DNA of 64,000 nt from Albidovulum sediminis. GTDB lineage: Bacteria; Pseudomonadota; Alphaproteobacteria; Rhodobacterales; Rhodobacteraceae. Positions 36,538 through 43,782 of the stretch are shown here, one piece after another. The notes under the pieces were generated by a model, which saw only the letters and a list, made by a program, of their open reading frames with translations, did no database searches and was not told where the DNA came from. The translations under genes and the position numbers were made by a program. The stretch lies in assembly GCF_025380365.1 (NCBI RefSeq), contig NZ_JAOCQF010000004.1:1-64000 (forward strand). The letters are read 5' to 3'. How positions within the stretch are numbered: the first letter of the stretch is position 1; every line of letters begins with the position of its first letter.

Positions 36538-37347
36538 ATGACCCTCTCCATCGCCGGCAAGACCGCGATCGTCACCGGCTCTGCCAGGGGGATCGGCCTT
36601 GCCATCGCCCGGCATTTCGTCGATCTGGGCGCCAACGTGATGTTTGCCGACATCGACGAGGCGCGGCTTGAATCCGAACTGGGCGAAGAGGCGGAGGGCG
36701 AAGGCCCCTTGCGCTACTTCGCCGGCGATCTCAGCCAGAAGCTGACGGCCGCGAACCTCCTGTCTGCCACGGTGGACGCCTTCGACCGCATCGACATCCT
36801 GGTGAACGCGAACCGGGATTTCGCCACCACCGATCCGCTGAACCCGGACGATCCCGCCTTCGAGATGCTGATCCGCCAGAACATGCTCTGCGCCGTGCGC
36901 CTGAGCCAGATGGTCGCGCGGCGCATGATCGCACAGGCCGAACGCAACGGCCAGGAGGAAGGGCAGGTGGGCGCGATCGTGAACGTCACGACGCTCGCCG
37001 CGCGGCTGGCGCAGCCCGAACTCCTCGGCGTATCGGTGGCAAGTGCGGCGATGGAGCAGGCCACCCGGTCGCTGGCCGTAGCGTTGGCGCCCCATCGGAT
37101 CCGCGTCAATGGCGTGGCCTTTGCCAGCGTCCTGAGTGCGAGCCTGCAATCCGCCCTGCGCGAAAACGGCGGCTGGCGCGACAGGATCATCGACGCAACG
37201 CCGCTCGGCCGCATCGCCGCGCCGACGGAGATTGCCGAAGCCGCACTCTACCTCGCGTCCGAGGCTTCGGGCTTCGTGACCGGGCAGATCCTGACGCTGG
37301 ACGGCGGGCGCGGCCTGATCGACCCGGCGGGGGTTCCGGCCTACTGA
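36538..37347 (+). CDS. Short-chain dehydrogenase-fold protein lacking the YxxxK catalytic motif
   Basis: 269 residues. The cofactor motif TGSARGIG lies at residues 14-21, and the acidic residues after strand 2 (ADIDE) favour NAD. The SDR end is intact (PLGRIAAPTEIAEAALYLASEASGFVTGQILTLDGG). However, where other SDRs have Tyr-x3-Lys this protein has V165-S-V-A-S169, and the usual NNAG motif reads NANRD. The catalytic Ser region is VNVTT. It should still bind a dinucleotide but is probably not a standard dehydrogenase. The ATG follows an AGGGAACG stretch, 42 bases after the methyltransferase gene. Confidence 0.78.
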   Translation: MTLSIAGKTAIVTGSARGIGLAIARHFVDLGANVMFADIDEARLESELGEEAEGEGPLRYFAGDLSQKLTAANLLSATVDAFDRIDILVNANRDFATTDPLNPDDPAFEMLIRQNMLCAVRLSQMVARRMIAQAERNGQEEGQVGAIVNVTTLAARLAQPELLGVSVASAAMEQATRSLAVALAPHRIRVNGVAFASVLSASLQSALRENGGWRDRIIDATPLGRIAAPTEIAEAALYLASEASGFVTGQILTLDGGRGLIDPAGVPAY

Positions 37348-37348
37348 C

Positions 37349-37732
37349 CTACTCCGGGTAAAGCCGCCGGCATTCCGCCACCGCCGCCATGGCCGTATCG
37401 GCCAGCGCGGCGCGGCGCGACTTCAGGCCGGCAAGCTTGCGGGCCTCTGCCTCGGGGTCGATGGCGACGGGTTCGCGCACGATGTCGGTGTAGGGTTCCC
37501 AGCAGCGGGTTCGTGGGCGTATCGGGTCATACGGACCGTCGTAGCACCGCACCCAGGCCCAGCGGGTGACCTCGCGGCGCTCATAGGCGTAGCCGCGCGC
37601 GATGTTTGCCTCGGTCTCGGCGATCAGGCTGTCGAGCGCGCGGATCTCCCGCGTGGCGTTGCGCACGCAGGTGTCCTGCGCGGAGCAGGCAGCAAGGGCG
37701 AGGGCGAGCAGGAGGGCAGGGGCAATACGCAT
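37349..37732 (-). CDS. Small lipoprotein, tandem paralogue 1
   Basis: 127 residues. The ATG at 37732 follows AAGGAA. A type II signal peptide ends in the lipobox LAAC (Cys at residue 16). The mature part has a helical region (NATREIRALDSLIAETEANIARGYAYERREV), aromatic and Cys residues in the middle (CYDGPYDPIRPRTRCWEPY) and a second helix (AIDPEAEARKLAGLKSRRAAL). Both helices recur in the neighbouring gene at 37743-38105. Predicted membrane-anchored; function unknown. Confidence 0.78.
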   Translation of the reverse strand: MRIAPALLLALALAACSAQDTCVRNATREIRALDSLIAETEANIARGYAYERREVTRWAWVRCYDGPYDPIRPRTRCWEPYTDIVREPVAIDPEAEARKLAGLKSRRAALADTAMAAVAECRRLYPE

Positions 37733-37742
37733 GGCGGTTCCT

Positions 37743-38105
37743 TCACTCCGGCGCTGCACAGGCGGGATGGGTGGCCAGAAGGGTGGCGCGGCGGTCGCGC
37801 AACCCTTCCAGCTTGCGCGTCTCGGCCGCGGGGTCGATCGCGACGGTCCGGGTGCGGTCGGTTCCGTCCGAACAGAAGCTGACCCCGACGTGGCTGCGCG
37901 CCGACCCGAGGCAGAAGTTGAAGCCGCCCGTCGCGGCGACCCGTTCCTCGCGATACCCGGTGTCGAGGGCGCGCCGGGTTTCCGCGATCAGCCGGTCGAG
38001 CGTTCGCAATTCGCGCGCGGTTCCGCTGTCGCAGCCGGGCGGTGCCGGCGCGGCGCAGGCCGCCAGGCAGAGGATCAGGGTCACTTCGGCAAGTTTTCTG
38101 GGCAT
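37743..38105 (-). CDS. Small lipoprotein, tandem paralogue 2
   Basis: 120 residues. Lipobox LAAC ends a short signal (EVTLILCLAAC). The framework is as in its neighbour: GTARELRTLDRLIAETRRALDTGYREERV, a divergent centre with two Cys (FNFCLG, VSFCSDG) and AIDPAAETRKLEGLRDRRATL. The stop lies 10 bases before the neighbour's start and within its ribosome site, so they are co-translated. Upstream of them on the other strand is hemF. Function unknown. Confidence 0.78.
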   Translation of the reverse strand: MPRKLAEVTLILCLAACAAPAPPGCDSGTARELRTLDRLIAETRRALDTGYREERVAATGGFNFCLGSARSHVGVSFCSDGTDRTRTVAIDPAAETRKLEGLRDRRATLLATHPACAAPE

Positions 38106-38241
38106 GGGGCGACTCGTTCGGTTTCAGGATCAAGGATACCCCACGCGATGCCAAGTCCAAACGGTGCCTGCGAGACTTGCCGCAACTGGCAGCGCGGCTG
38201 CAAAGCTGATAGGCACGGCACCGGACGAGGAGGGCCGGAAG

Positions 38242-39108
38242 ATGAACAGTTTCGACGAACGCAAGGAACGGGCCTCGACCTGGTTTCGCGCACTGCGCGA
38301 TGACATCGTCGCAGCCTTCGAGGCACTGGAGACTGCACATGCCGGGGGCGGCCGCGAACCCGGCCGCTTCGAGGTGAGCGAGACGCGGCGGGCGGGCGAC
38401 GGCGGCGGCGGGTTGATGAGCGTCCTGCGCGGCGGCGCCGTCTTCGAGAAGGTCGGCGTCAACGTCTCGACCGTGCACGGTGTTCTGGGAGAGCGGGCAC
38501 AGAAGGCGATGGCGGCGCGCGGGGTTCCCGGCATGGCCCAGGATCCGCGGTTCTGGGCGTCCGGCATCAGCCTGGTCGCCCACATGCAGAACCCCCATAC
38601 CCCCGCCGTGCACATGAACACGCGGATGTTCTGGACGCCGCACGCCTGGTGGTTCGGCGGTGGCGCGGACCTGAACCCCTGCATCGAGTACCCCGAGGAC
38701 ACGGCGCATTTCCACGCGATGCTGCAGGCCGCCTGCGATGCGCACGATCCGGGATACTACGCGCGGTTCAAGGACTGGGCGGACGAATACTTCTTCGTGC
38801 CCCATCGCGGCCGTGCGCGCGGCGTGGGCGGCATCTTCTACGACGACCTGAACACCGGCGACTGGGAGGCGGATTTCGCCTTTACCCAGTCTGTGGGGCG
38901 GGCGTTCCTTCCGGCCTTCGTGCCGGTGACAGAGCGCCGGCTCGGGTCAGCCGCAACCGAGGCCGACCGCGAGACGCAGCTGGTGCATCGCGGGCTTTAT
39001 GCCGAATACAACCTCGTCTACGACCGCGGTACCAAGTTCGGCCTCGAGACCGGGCACGACGCCAGCGCGGTCCTGATGAGCCTTCCACCGGTCGCGAAAT
39101 GGCCGTGA
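38242..39108 (+). CDS. hemF: Oxygen-dependent coproporphyrinogen III oxidase
   Basis: 288 residues from the ATG at 38242, preceded by GAGGAGGG; the frame is open far upstream without a ribosome site. Family motifs: GGVMSVLRGG-like GGGLMSVLRGGAVFEKVGVN, HMNTRMFWTPHAWWFGGGADLNP, HFKDWADEYFF-like FKDWADEYFFVPHR and GLYAEYNLVYDRGTKFGL. It oxidises coproporphyrinogen III with oxygen, the aerobic counterpart of hemN in this window. It converges with the HprK/PqqD-like gene 10 bases downstream. Confidence 0.96.
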   Translation: MNSFDERKERASTWFRALRDDIVAAFEALETAHAGGGREPGRFEVSETRRAGDGGGGLMSVLRGGAVFEKVGVNVSTVHGVLGERAQKAMAARGVPGMAQDPRFWASGISLVAHMQNPHTPAVHMNTRMFWTPHAWWFGGGADLNPCIEYPEDTAHFHAMLQAACDAHDPGYYARFKDWADEYFFVPHRGRARGVGGIFYDDLNTGDWEADFAFTQSVGRAFLPAFVPVTERRLGSAATEADRETQLVHRGLYAEYNLVYDRGTKFGLETGHDASAVLMSLPPVAKWP

Positions 39109-39118
39109 GGGCGCGGAC

Positions 39119-40357
39119 CTAGGGCGCCGGAACAATCAGCGCCTCGCCGAGAAGCTCGGCAAAGGTCCGGGCGCAGTCCTCGGCGATGCGGGCGGGATCT
39201 TCGGCGGGGAAGGCGGTGGCGACGATATCGGCGGCCTCCGGTCCGGTGGCCGGCTCTTCCAGCACGGCCCAGATGACCCGGGCGCCGTGGTTCAGCCGGA
39301 ACAACCCGCGCCCATCGCTGTCGGCAACGTAGTGCAGGCCGTCGATGGTCGTTTCGGTCAGCCCCTCGGCGCGGACGTAGCGGCGTTCGGGGTGGTAGAC
39401 CCGGTTCGCTTCATCGACCGCGGGCGCATCGCTCGACACGTCGAGTGGCGCCGCGACCCTTGGCGCGGGGCGGTTCCAGCGCGGAAATTCCTGCGCCAGA
39501 AGGGCCGCCGCCTCTTCGGCGGACCCGTAGGTCAGCGTGGCCAGCGGCACCTGGCTTGCCAGCGCCTCGAACGCGCGCATGATCCGGCCGGAATGCAGGT
39601 TGCGGGCGAAGTTGCGGTCGATGACGCTTTCGAATGCTTCGGCGCGGGACAGCGGGCCAAGCTGCGGCGGCTCCCCCTCGCGCCGGTCAAGCCGGACGAT
39701 GGCGCCGATGGGCATGCGCGTGCCATGGGCGGCGAGGTTCGGGACCTCGAGGTACTTGTAGCGGTCGTTGCCGGGGCCGGGATTGGCCGCCGCCCAGGTC
39801 CGGAACGCGGACGAAAACCCGGCCGGCACGGGCAGGCGGACGCGGGGAAGGACGCCGGTCGCGATCCCTTCCACGGTGCCATCGGCGGCGATCGTGATCG
39901 GCAGCACATCGTCGCCGAAGACGCAATGCCCGGCGTGGCCGAGAACGGCGGTCAGCACGCTTTTGCCGGCGCGATGGTCGTTGGGAAAGATCACCAGGCG
40001 ACCGGCGAACGCGACCGCGGCCCCATGGAGGCAGAAGAGCGAATCGCTTGCGCGCACACGTTCCAGCGCCAGATCCGCGATGACATCACAGACGGCGTCG
40101 ACGGCGTCCCATTCGTGCGCTGGCTCCGATCCGTGCAGGTCATGGACCAGGTAGCGGTTCGCGCCCGCGCCCGTGATCCGGATGCACGCGTCAGCTTCTC
40201 TCGCCTCCTCCAGAACCTCGAACCGCCAGTGCGGCATGACCGCGCCAAGCACGGGCAGCAGATCGTCAGCACCGTCCATCAGGATCGTCTGGCCCAAGCC
40301 CTCTAAGCGAAGGGCCAATTGCCGGCGCCTGGCGGTGTGCAGCCGCTTCAGCCGCAT
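39119..40357 (-). CDS. HPr-kinase-like / PqqD-like fusion protein
   Basis: 412 residues, no family name certain. Residues about 105-310 resemble the HPr kinase C-terminal fold: LFCLHGAAVAFAGRLVIFPNDHRAGKSVLTAVL has a P-loop at 126-133, though its first Gly is Asn (N-DHRA-GKS), and CVFGDDVLPI gives the Asp pair seen in HPr-type kinases. Residues about 322-410 look like a PqqD/RRE domain (VYHPERRYVRAEGLTETTIDGLHYV, FRLNHGARVIWAVLEE). RRE domains bind leader peptides of ribosomal peptides; HprK-like kinases phosphorylate some of those peptides. The ATG at 40357 has no clear ribosome site but overlaps a short upstream ORF that has one. Two short leader-bearing proteins lie just upstream. Confidence 0.72.
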   Translation of the reverse strand: MRLKRLHTARRRQLALRLEGLGQTILMDGADDLLPVLGAVMPHWRFEVLEEAREADACIRITGAGANRYLVHDLHGSEPAHEWDAVDAVCDVIADLALERVRASDSLFCLHGAAVAFAGRLVIFPNDHRAGKSVLTAVLGHAGHCVFGDDVLPITIAADGTVEGIATGVLPRVRLPVPAGFSSAFRTWAAANPGPGNDRYKYLEVPNLAAHGTRMPIGAIVRLDRREGEPPQLGPLSRAEAFESVIDRNFARNLHSGRIMRAFEALASQVPLATLTYGSAEEAAALLAQEFPRWNRPAPRVAAPLDVSSDAPAVDEANRVYHPERRYVRAEGLTETTIDGLHYVADSDGRGLFRLNHGARVIWAVLEEPATGPEAADIVATAFPAEDPARIAEDCARTFAELLGEALIVPAP

Positions 40358-40458
40358 GGGGGCGAACCGTCAGTGCCGGACAGGCATTTTGCCTGGCCCA
40401 CTCGGCACGAGGACCTGAGGTGGGATGCCGCCCTGGATCGGTCCTGGCCGCTGTGCAT
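40348..40458 (-). CDS. Candidate 36-residue ORF coupled to the HprK/PqqD-like gene
   Basis: A short ORF with a good AGGAG site six bases before its ATG at 40458. Its stop lies inside the first codons of the kinase-like gene (overlap of 10 bases). The product is rich in Ser and Arg with three cysteines in the second half (SSCRVGQAKC then SPPCG). It may be a leader that delivers ribosomes to the weakly initiated kinase-like gene, or a small peptide in its own right. No homology is known to me. It is too short to judge by composition. Confidence 0.4.
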   Translation of the reverse strand: MHSGQDRSRAASHLRSSCRVGQAKCLSGTDGSPPCG

Positions 40459-40665
40459 GATCGCTCCTCATCCGGGTGATGCGACGGCATCGGGGGCGCC
40501 GAGGTCTGTATGTCTTGCGCTGCAGAGGCTAGGCGGCGCCGGAAATCGTGTCAAAGCACAAAAATCGTGTGACCTGCCCGCAGAAGACGAAACGGCGTGG
40601 CGCCGTTCGCCCACCGGCAATGCGCGGCCGCAGACGGGCCCGCGACCGCGCCATCCCGAAAGGGA

Positions 40666-40971
40666 TCAGTTTTCGCCGGGCTGGGGCGCGGGGTCTGGTG
40701 TCGGCTGGGGCGTGGGCGGTTCCTTGCTGCCGCTCGGTTTTGAGGCCGACGAGGGCTTCGAGGCCGACGACGGCGAAGAACCGTGGCCCTTGCGCTTCTT
40801 CCCTTTCTTGTGCGACCGGGAGGCACCCGAACGCCCTTCCGAAGACGACTGGCCCGCCTCCGCCGCACCGAGGGCGGTGACTGCGGGCACGGAGTAGGCG
40901 GAGAGAGCAATCAGGCCAATCCGTGCAAGGGCACGCCGGCGCGACAAGGTCTTTTCTGACAGTTCTGACAT
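40666..40971 (-). CDS. Short Tat-leader protein A with low-complexity tail
   Basis: 101 residues; AGGGAAG precedes the ATG. Residues 9-34 read LSRRRALARIGLIALSAY then SVPAVTAL, a twin-arginine-like leader that is 21 of 26 identical to protein B (41305-41559). Y26-x2-P29-x-V31-x3-G35 resembles the YxxPxLxxxG motif by which RRE domains recognise lasso-peptide leaders. The tail is unrelated to B: a Ser/Lys/Gly-rich basic stretch, SSAS repeats, then a Pro/Thr-rich end. Probably exported; function unknown. An intrinsic terminator sits in its 5' leader. Confidence 0.68.
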   Translation of the reverse strand: MSELSEKTLSRRRALARIGLIALSAYSVPAVTALGAAEAGQSSSEGRSGASRSHKKGKKRKGHGSSPSSASKPSSASKPSGSKEPPTPQPTPDPAPQPGEN

Positions 40972-41014
40972 GAAACTTCCCTACATTTCGGCATCTTCTT
41001 GACGCCATACCTTT

Positions 41015-41040
41015 AAAAAAGGGTGACCTTTGGGGCACCC
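41015..41040 (-). terminator. Intrinsic terminator in the leader of protein A
   Basis: On the minus strand GGGTGCC and GGTCACCC (one bulged T) pair around a 5-base loop and are followed by TTTTTT, 44 bases before the protein A start codon. It could be an attenuator or end a small RNA from the AT-rich stretch at about 41045-41120. That stretch and the rest of 40972-41304 show no other gene. Confidence 0.65.
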
Positions 41041-41168
41041 GTCCGGAAAGATCAGGAACAAGCATGGCTAAACCATGGCGATAAAATGAATTAAAAAAAC
41101 AACCTAAAGATGTTTTGTTCCGGCAGTCTGTGCTTCGGGCTTGGTTGGTCCAAGTCGGCGCATCGGTG

Positions 41169-41198
41169 AAAAAGAAAGGGCGACCTGCGCGGCCGCCC
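41169..41198 (-). terminator. Terminator downstream of protein B
   Basis: On the minus strand GGGCGGCC / GGTCGCCC (one G-T pair) with a 5-base loop is followed by TTTCTTTTT, about 107 bases after the protein B stop. Confidence 0.75.
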
Positions 41199-41304
41199 CG
41201 TCATGTGTCGATGACCTGCCCGGCTTGCGGCAAGTTGCCAGCCGATGCGCAGGCGCTGCCGCCGGCGACAGGGACGCTGCGCCCCGCCCGCGCGGACCCT
41301 GACC

Positions 41305-41559
41305 CTAGTTGGAGCCCGCCGCGCAGTCCGAGCCGTCGTCCTCACCGCAATCGCGGGCGGGCTGGGGCCTACGGTCCGGATCGCTTGGCCCGCTGCGTTC
41401 GTCGCGCACGATCTTTTCCTTCTTGGGTTCAGGGTAGGAGACCGTCGTGGCGTAGCTCAGCGACGTGACCGCGGGAACGGTGTAGGCGCCAAGCGCCAGA
41501 AGCCCCACCCGGGCCAGCGCGCGCCGGCGGGACAAAAGAGATTTCGACATATCGGCCAT
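41305..41559 (-). CDS. Short Tat-leader protein B
   Basis: 84 residues from the ATG at 41559, which follows GGGGAAGG; a second Met three codons on is also possible. The leader S10-R11-R12-R13 with ALARVGLLALGAY then TVPAVTSL is collinear with protein A, including Y26, P29 and V31. The tail differs: a charged stretch (PEPKKEKIVRDERSGPSDPD) and two cysteines near the end (DCGEDDGSDC). Probably exported; function unknown. It lies between hemE and protein A, all on the minus strand. Confidence 0.66.
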   Translation of the reverse strand: MADMSKSLLSRRRALARVGLLALGAYTVPAVTSLSYATTVSYPEPKKEKIVRDERSGPSDPDRRPQPARDCGEDDGSDCAAGSN

Positions 41560-41667
41560 TCTGAAGCCTTCCCCTTGGGTTGAAATGCTGCGACCGACGT
41601 GCGGCCTGCGGGGAAGCATCGGCGCCCAGTTGGACTTAACCATGACGGGAATGGGTCTAATTCGCGT

Positions 41668-42696
41668 TCAACCGCCGCGAATGGCATCCAGCATGCGTGC
41701 CACGTTGTCGGGGTCGGCGTCCGGGGTGATGCCGTGGCCGAGGTTGAAGATATGGGGACCATTGGCGAAGGCGCGCACGACGCGCCGCGTCTCTTCCGTC
41801 AACCTGTCGCCGCCCGTCACCAGAAGTGCGGGGTCGAGGTTGCCCTGCACGCAGCCGTCGGTCTGGACATGCGCTGCCGCCCATTCGGCCGAAACGGAAT
41901 TGTCGATCGCGACGCAGTCCGCCCCCGTCGCGCGGGCGAAGCCGATGTAGCGGTCTCCCGCTTCGCGCGGGAAGGCGATGACGGGCAAGCCCGGGTGGCG
42001 CGCCTTCAGCGCGGCGATGATGCGGCGCGCGGGTTCCAGCGCGAAATCGGTGAAATCCTGGCCTTTCAGCGATCCCGCCCAGCTGTCGAACAGCTTGATG
42101 ACCTCCGCCCCGGCCTGCACCTGGGCCGAAAGGTATTCGACCGTTGCGACGGTCAGAAGGTCGATGAGGGCGGCGAAGGTGGCGCGGTCCGCGGACTTGA
42201 GCGCGTGGGCCGGGCCCTGGTCGGGCGTGCCGCGCCCGGCGATCATGTAGGTGGCCACCGTCCAGGGCGCGCCCGCAAAGCCGATCAGCGTGGTTTCGCG
42301 CGGCAGTTCCCGCGACAGGATGCGCACGGTTTCATAGACCGGGGACAGTCGGCCATGGATGTCGTCCTTGCCGCCGAGCCGCGCGAGATCGGCGGGCGTG
42401 GTGGTGGTGGAGAGCCGCGGCCCCTCGCCCGTCTCGAACCAGAGATCGGCACCCAGCGCCTGCGGCAACAGAAGGATGTCCGCAAACAGGATCGCCGCGT
42501 CGAAGCCGTAGCGGCGGATCGGCTGGAGCGTGACCTCGGCCGCAAGGTCCGGCGTGTAGCAGAGCGACAGGAAATCGCCCGCCTGCGCCCGCGTGGCGCG
42601 GTATTCCGGCAGGTATCGGCCGGCCTGGCGCATCATCCAGACCGGGGGAATGGCCTGGGTTTCGCCGGCCAGCGCCTTGTGGATGGTCTTCGTCAT
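41668..42696 (-). CDS. hemE: Uroporphyrinogen decarboxylase
   Basis: 342 residues from the ATG at 42696 (AAGGAG six bases upstream). Signatures: [17 protein letters not shown] near the N-terminus, [16 protein letters not shown], and [14 protein letters not shown]. It decarboxylates the four acetate side chains of uroporphyrinogen III to give coproporphyrinogen III, the substrate of hemF and hemN. It is divergent from hemC, the 105-base gap holding both promoters. Confidence 0.97.
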   Translation of the reverse strand: MTKTIHKALAGETQAIPPVWMMRQAGRYLPEYRATRAQAGDFLSLCYTPDLAAEVTLQPIRRYGFDAAILFADILLLPQALGADLWFETGEGPRLSTTTTPADLARLGGKDDIHGRLSPVYETVRILSRELPRETTLIGFAGAPWTVATYMIAGRGTPDQGPAHALKSADRATFAALIDLLTVATVEYLSAQVQAGAEVIKLFDSWAGSLKGQDFTDFALEPARRIIAALKARHPGLPVIAFPREAGDRYIGFARATGADCVAIDNSVSAEWAAAHVQTDGCVQGNLDPALLVTGGDRLTEETRRVVRAFANGPHIFNLGHGITPDADPDNVARMLDAIRGG

Positions 42697-42800
42697 CAGG
42701 CTCTCCTTCGCCCCCTTCATCGCCGCCTGCGACCGGATGTCAAGGCGAAGTCGGGGTGCGCCCCATTGCGCGGCCAATGTGTCGCGGATATGCCGGAGGC

Positions 42801-43757
42801 ATGACAAAGCCCGATGCACAAACCCCGCTGAAGATCGGAACCCGTGGCTCTCCGCTGGCACTCGCGCAGGCGTTCGAGACGCGCCGGCGCCTGATGGAAG
42901 CCCATCGCCTGCCCGAGGACGCCTTCGAGATCGTCATCATCAAGACGACGGGCGACGACCGGGCGATGATCGCGGCGGACCGCCCGCTGAAGGAGATCGG
43001 CGGCAAGGGGCTTTTCACCCGCGAGATCGAGGACGCGCTGCTGTCGGGCAGGATCGACATCGCGGTCCATTCGATGAAGGACATGCCGGTCGCGCAGCCC
43101 GCAGGGCTTGTGCTCGACTGCTACCTTCCGCGCGAGGATGTGCGCGATGCCTTCGTGTCGCGCGATCATGCCTCGATTGCCGATCTGCCCGCGGGCACCG
43201 TCGTCGGGTCTTCGAGCCTGAGGCGGCGGGCGCAGCTTGCCAACCGGCGGCCGGACCTGGCCCTGGTGCAGTTCCGCGGCAACGTGCAGACGCGGCTGAA
43301 GAAGCTTGAGGACGGCGTGGCGGCGGCGACCTTCCTCGCGATGGCCGGGCTGAACCGTCTGGGCATGAGCCACGTCGCCCGTTCGGCCATTTCCCCGGAG
43401 GAGATGTTGCCCGCGGTGGCGCAGGGCGCCATCGGGATCGAGCGGCGGCAGGCGGACGCGGCCGCCAACGATCTTCTGGCCGCGATCCACGACGGGCCGA
43501 CGGGCGAACGGCTTGCGGCGGAGCGGGCGTTCCTGGCTGCACTCGACGGGTCGTGCGAAACGCCGATCGCCGGGCTTGCGGTCCACGAAGGCGGCGGCCT
43601 CTGGCTGCGCGGAGAGATCCTGCGCCCCGACGGGTCGGAGGCCATCGCGGGGGAGCGGCGGCTTGCGGTGTCCGACGCGGCAGAGGCCGGCCGCGACTTG
43701 GCGCGCGACCTGCTGGCACAGGCCGGCGCGGGATTTTTCGACTGGCGCCAGGGCTGA
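42801..43757 (+). CDS. hemC: Hydroxymethylbilane synthase (porphobilinogen deaminase)
   Basis: 318 residues. The ATG at 42801 follows CGGAGG. Signatures: [50 protein letters not shown]. The cofactor-binding Cys is in [13 protein letters not shown], where dipyrromethane is attached. It condenses four porphobilinogens to hydroxymethylbilane. Divergent from hemE. Confidence 0.97.
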   Translation: MTKPDAQTPLKIGTRGSPLALAQAFETRRRLMEAHRLPEDAFEIVIIKTTGDDRAMIAADRPLKEIGGKGLFTREIEDALLSGRIDIAVHSMKDMPVAQPAGLVLDCYLPREDVRDAFVSRDHASIADLPAGTVVGSSSLRRRAQLANRRPDLALVQFRGNVQTRLKKLEDGVAAATFLAMAGLNRLGMSHVARSAISPEEMLPAVAQGAIGIERRQADAAANDLLAAIHDGPTGERLAAERAFLAALDGSCETPIAGLAVHEGGGLWLRGEILRPDGSEAIAGERRLAVSDAAEAGRDLARDLLAQAGAGFFDWRQG

Positions 43758-43782
43758 CGGCAGGGGCCGGCGGGCTGACAGG

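Noticed and set aside
37602-38303. Plus-strand frame before hemF ending with a short Cys-containing segment (MPSPNGACETCRNWQRGC)
   Set aside because: The CxxC segment from the ATG at 38142 has no ribosome site and the frame runs through hemF in the wrong frame; probably chance.
40628-40670. Plus-strand hairpin ATCCC-GAAA-GGGAT followed by CAGTTTT as a terminator
   Set aside because: The stem is only five pairs and no plus-strand gene ends here; it overlaps the end of protein A on the other strand.
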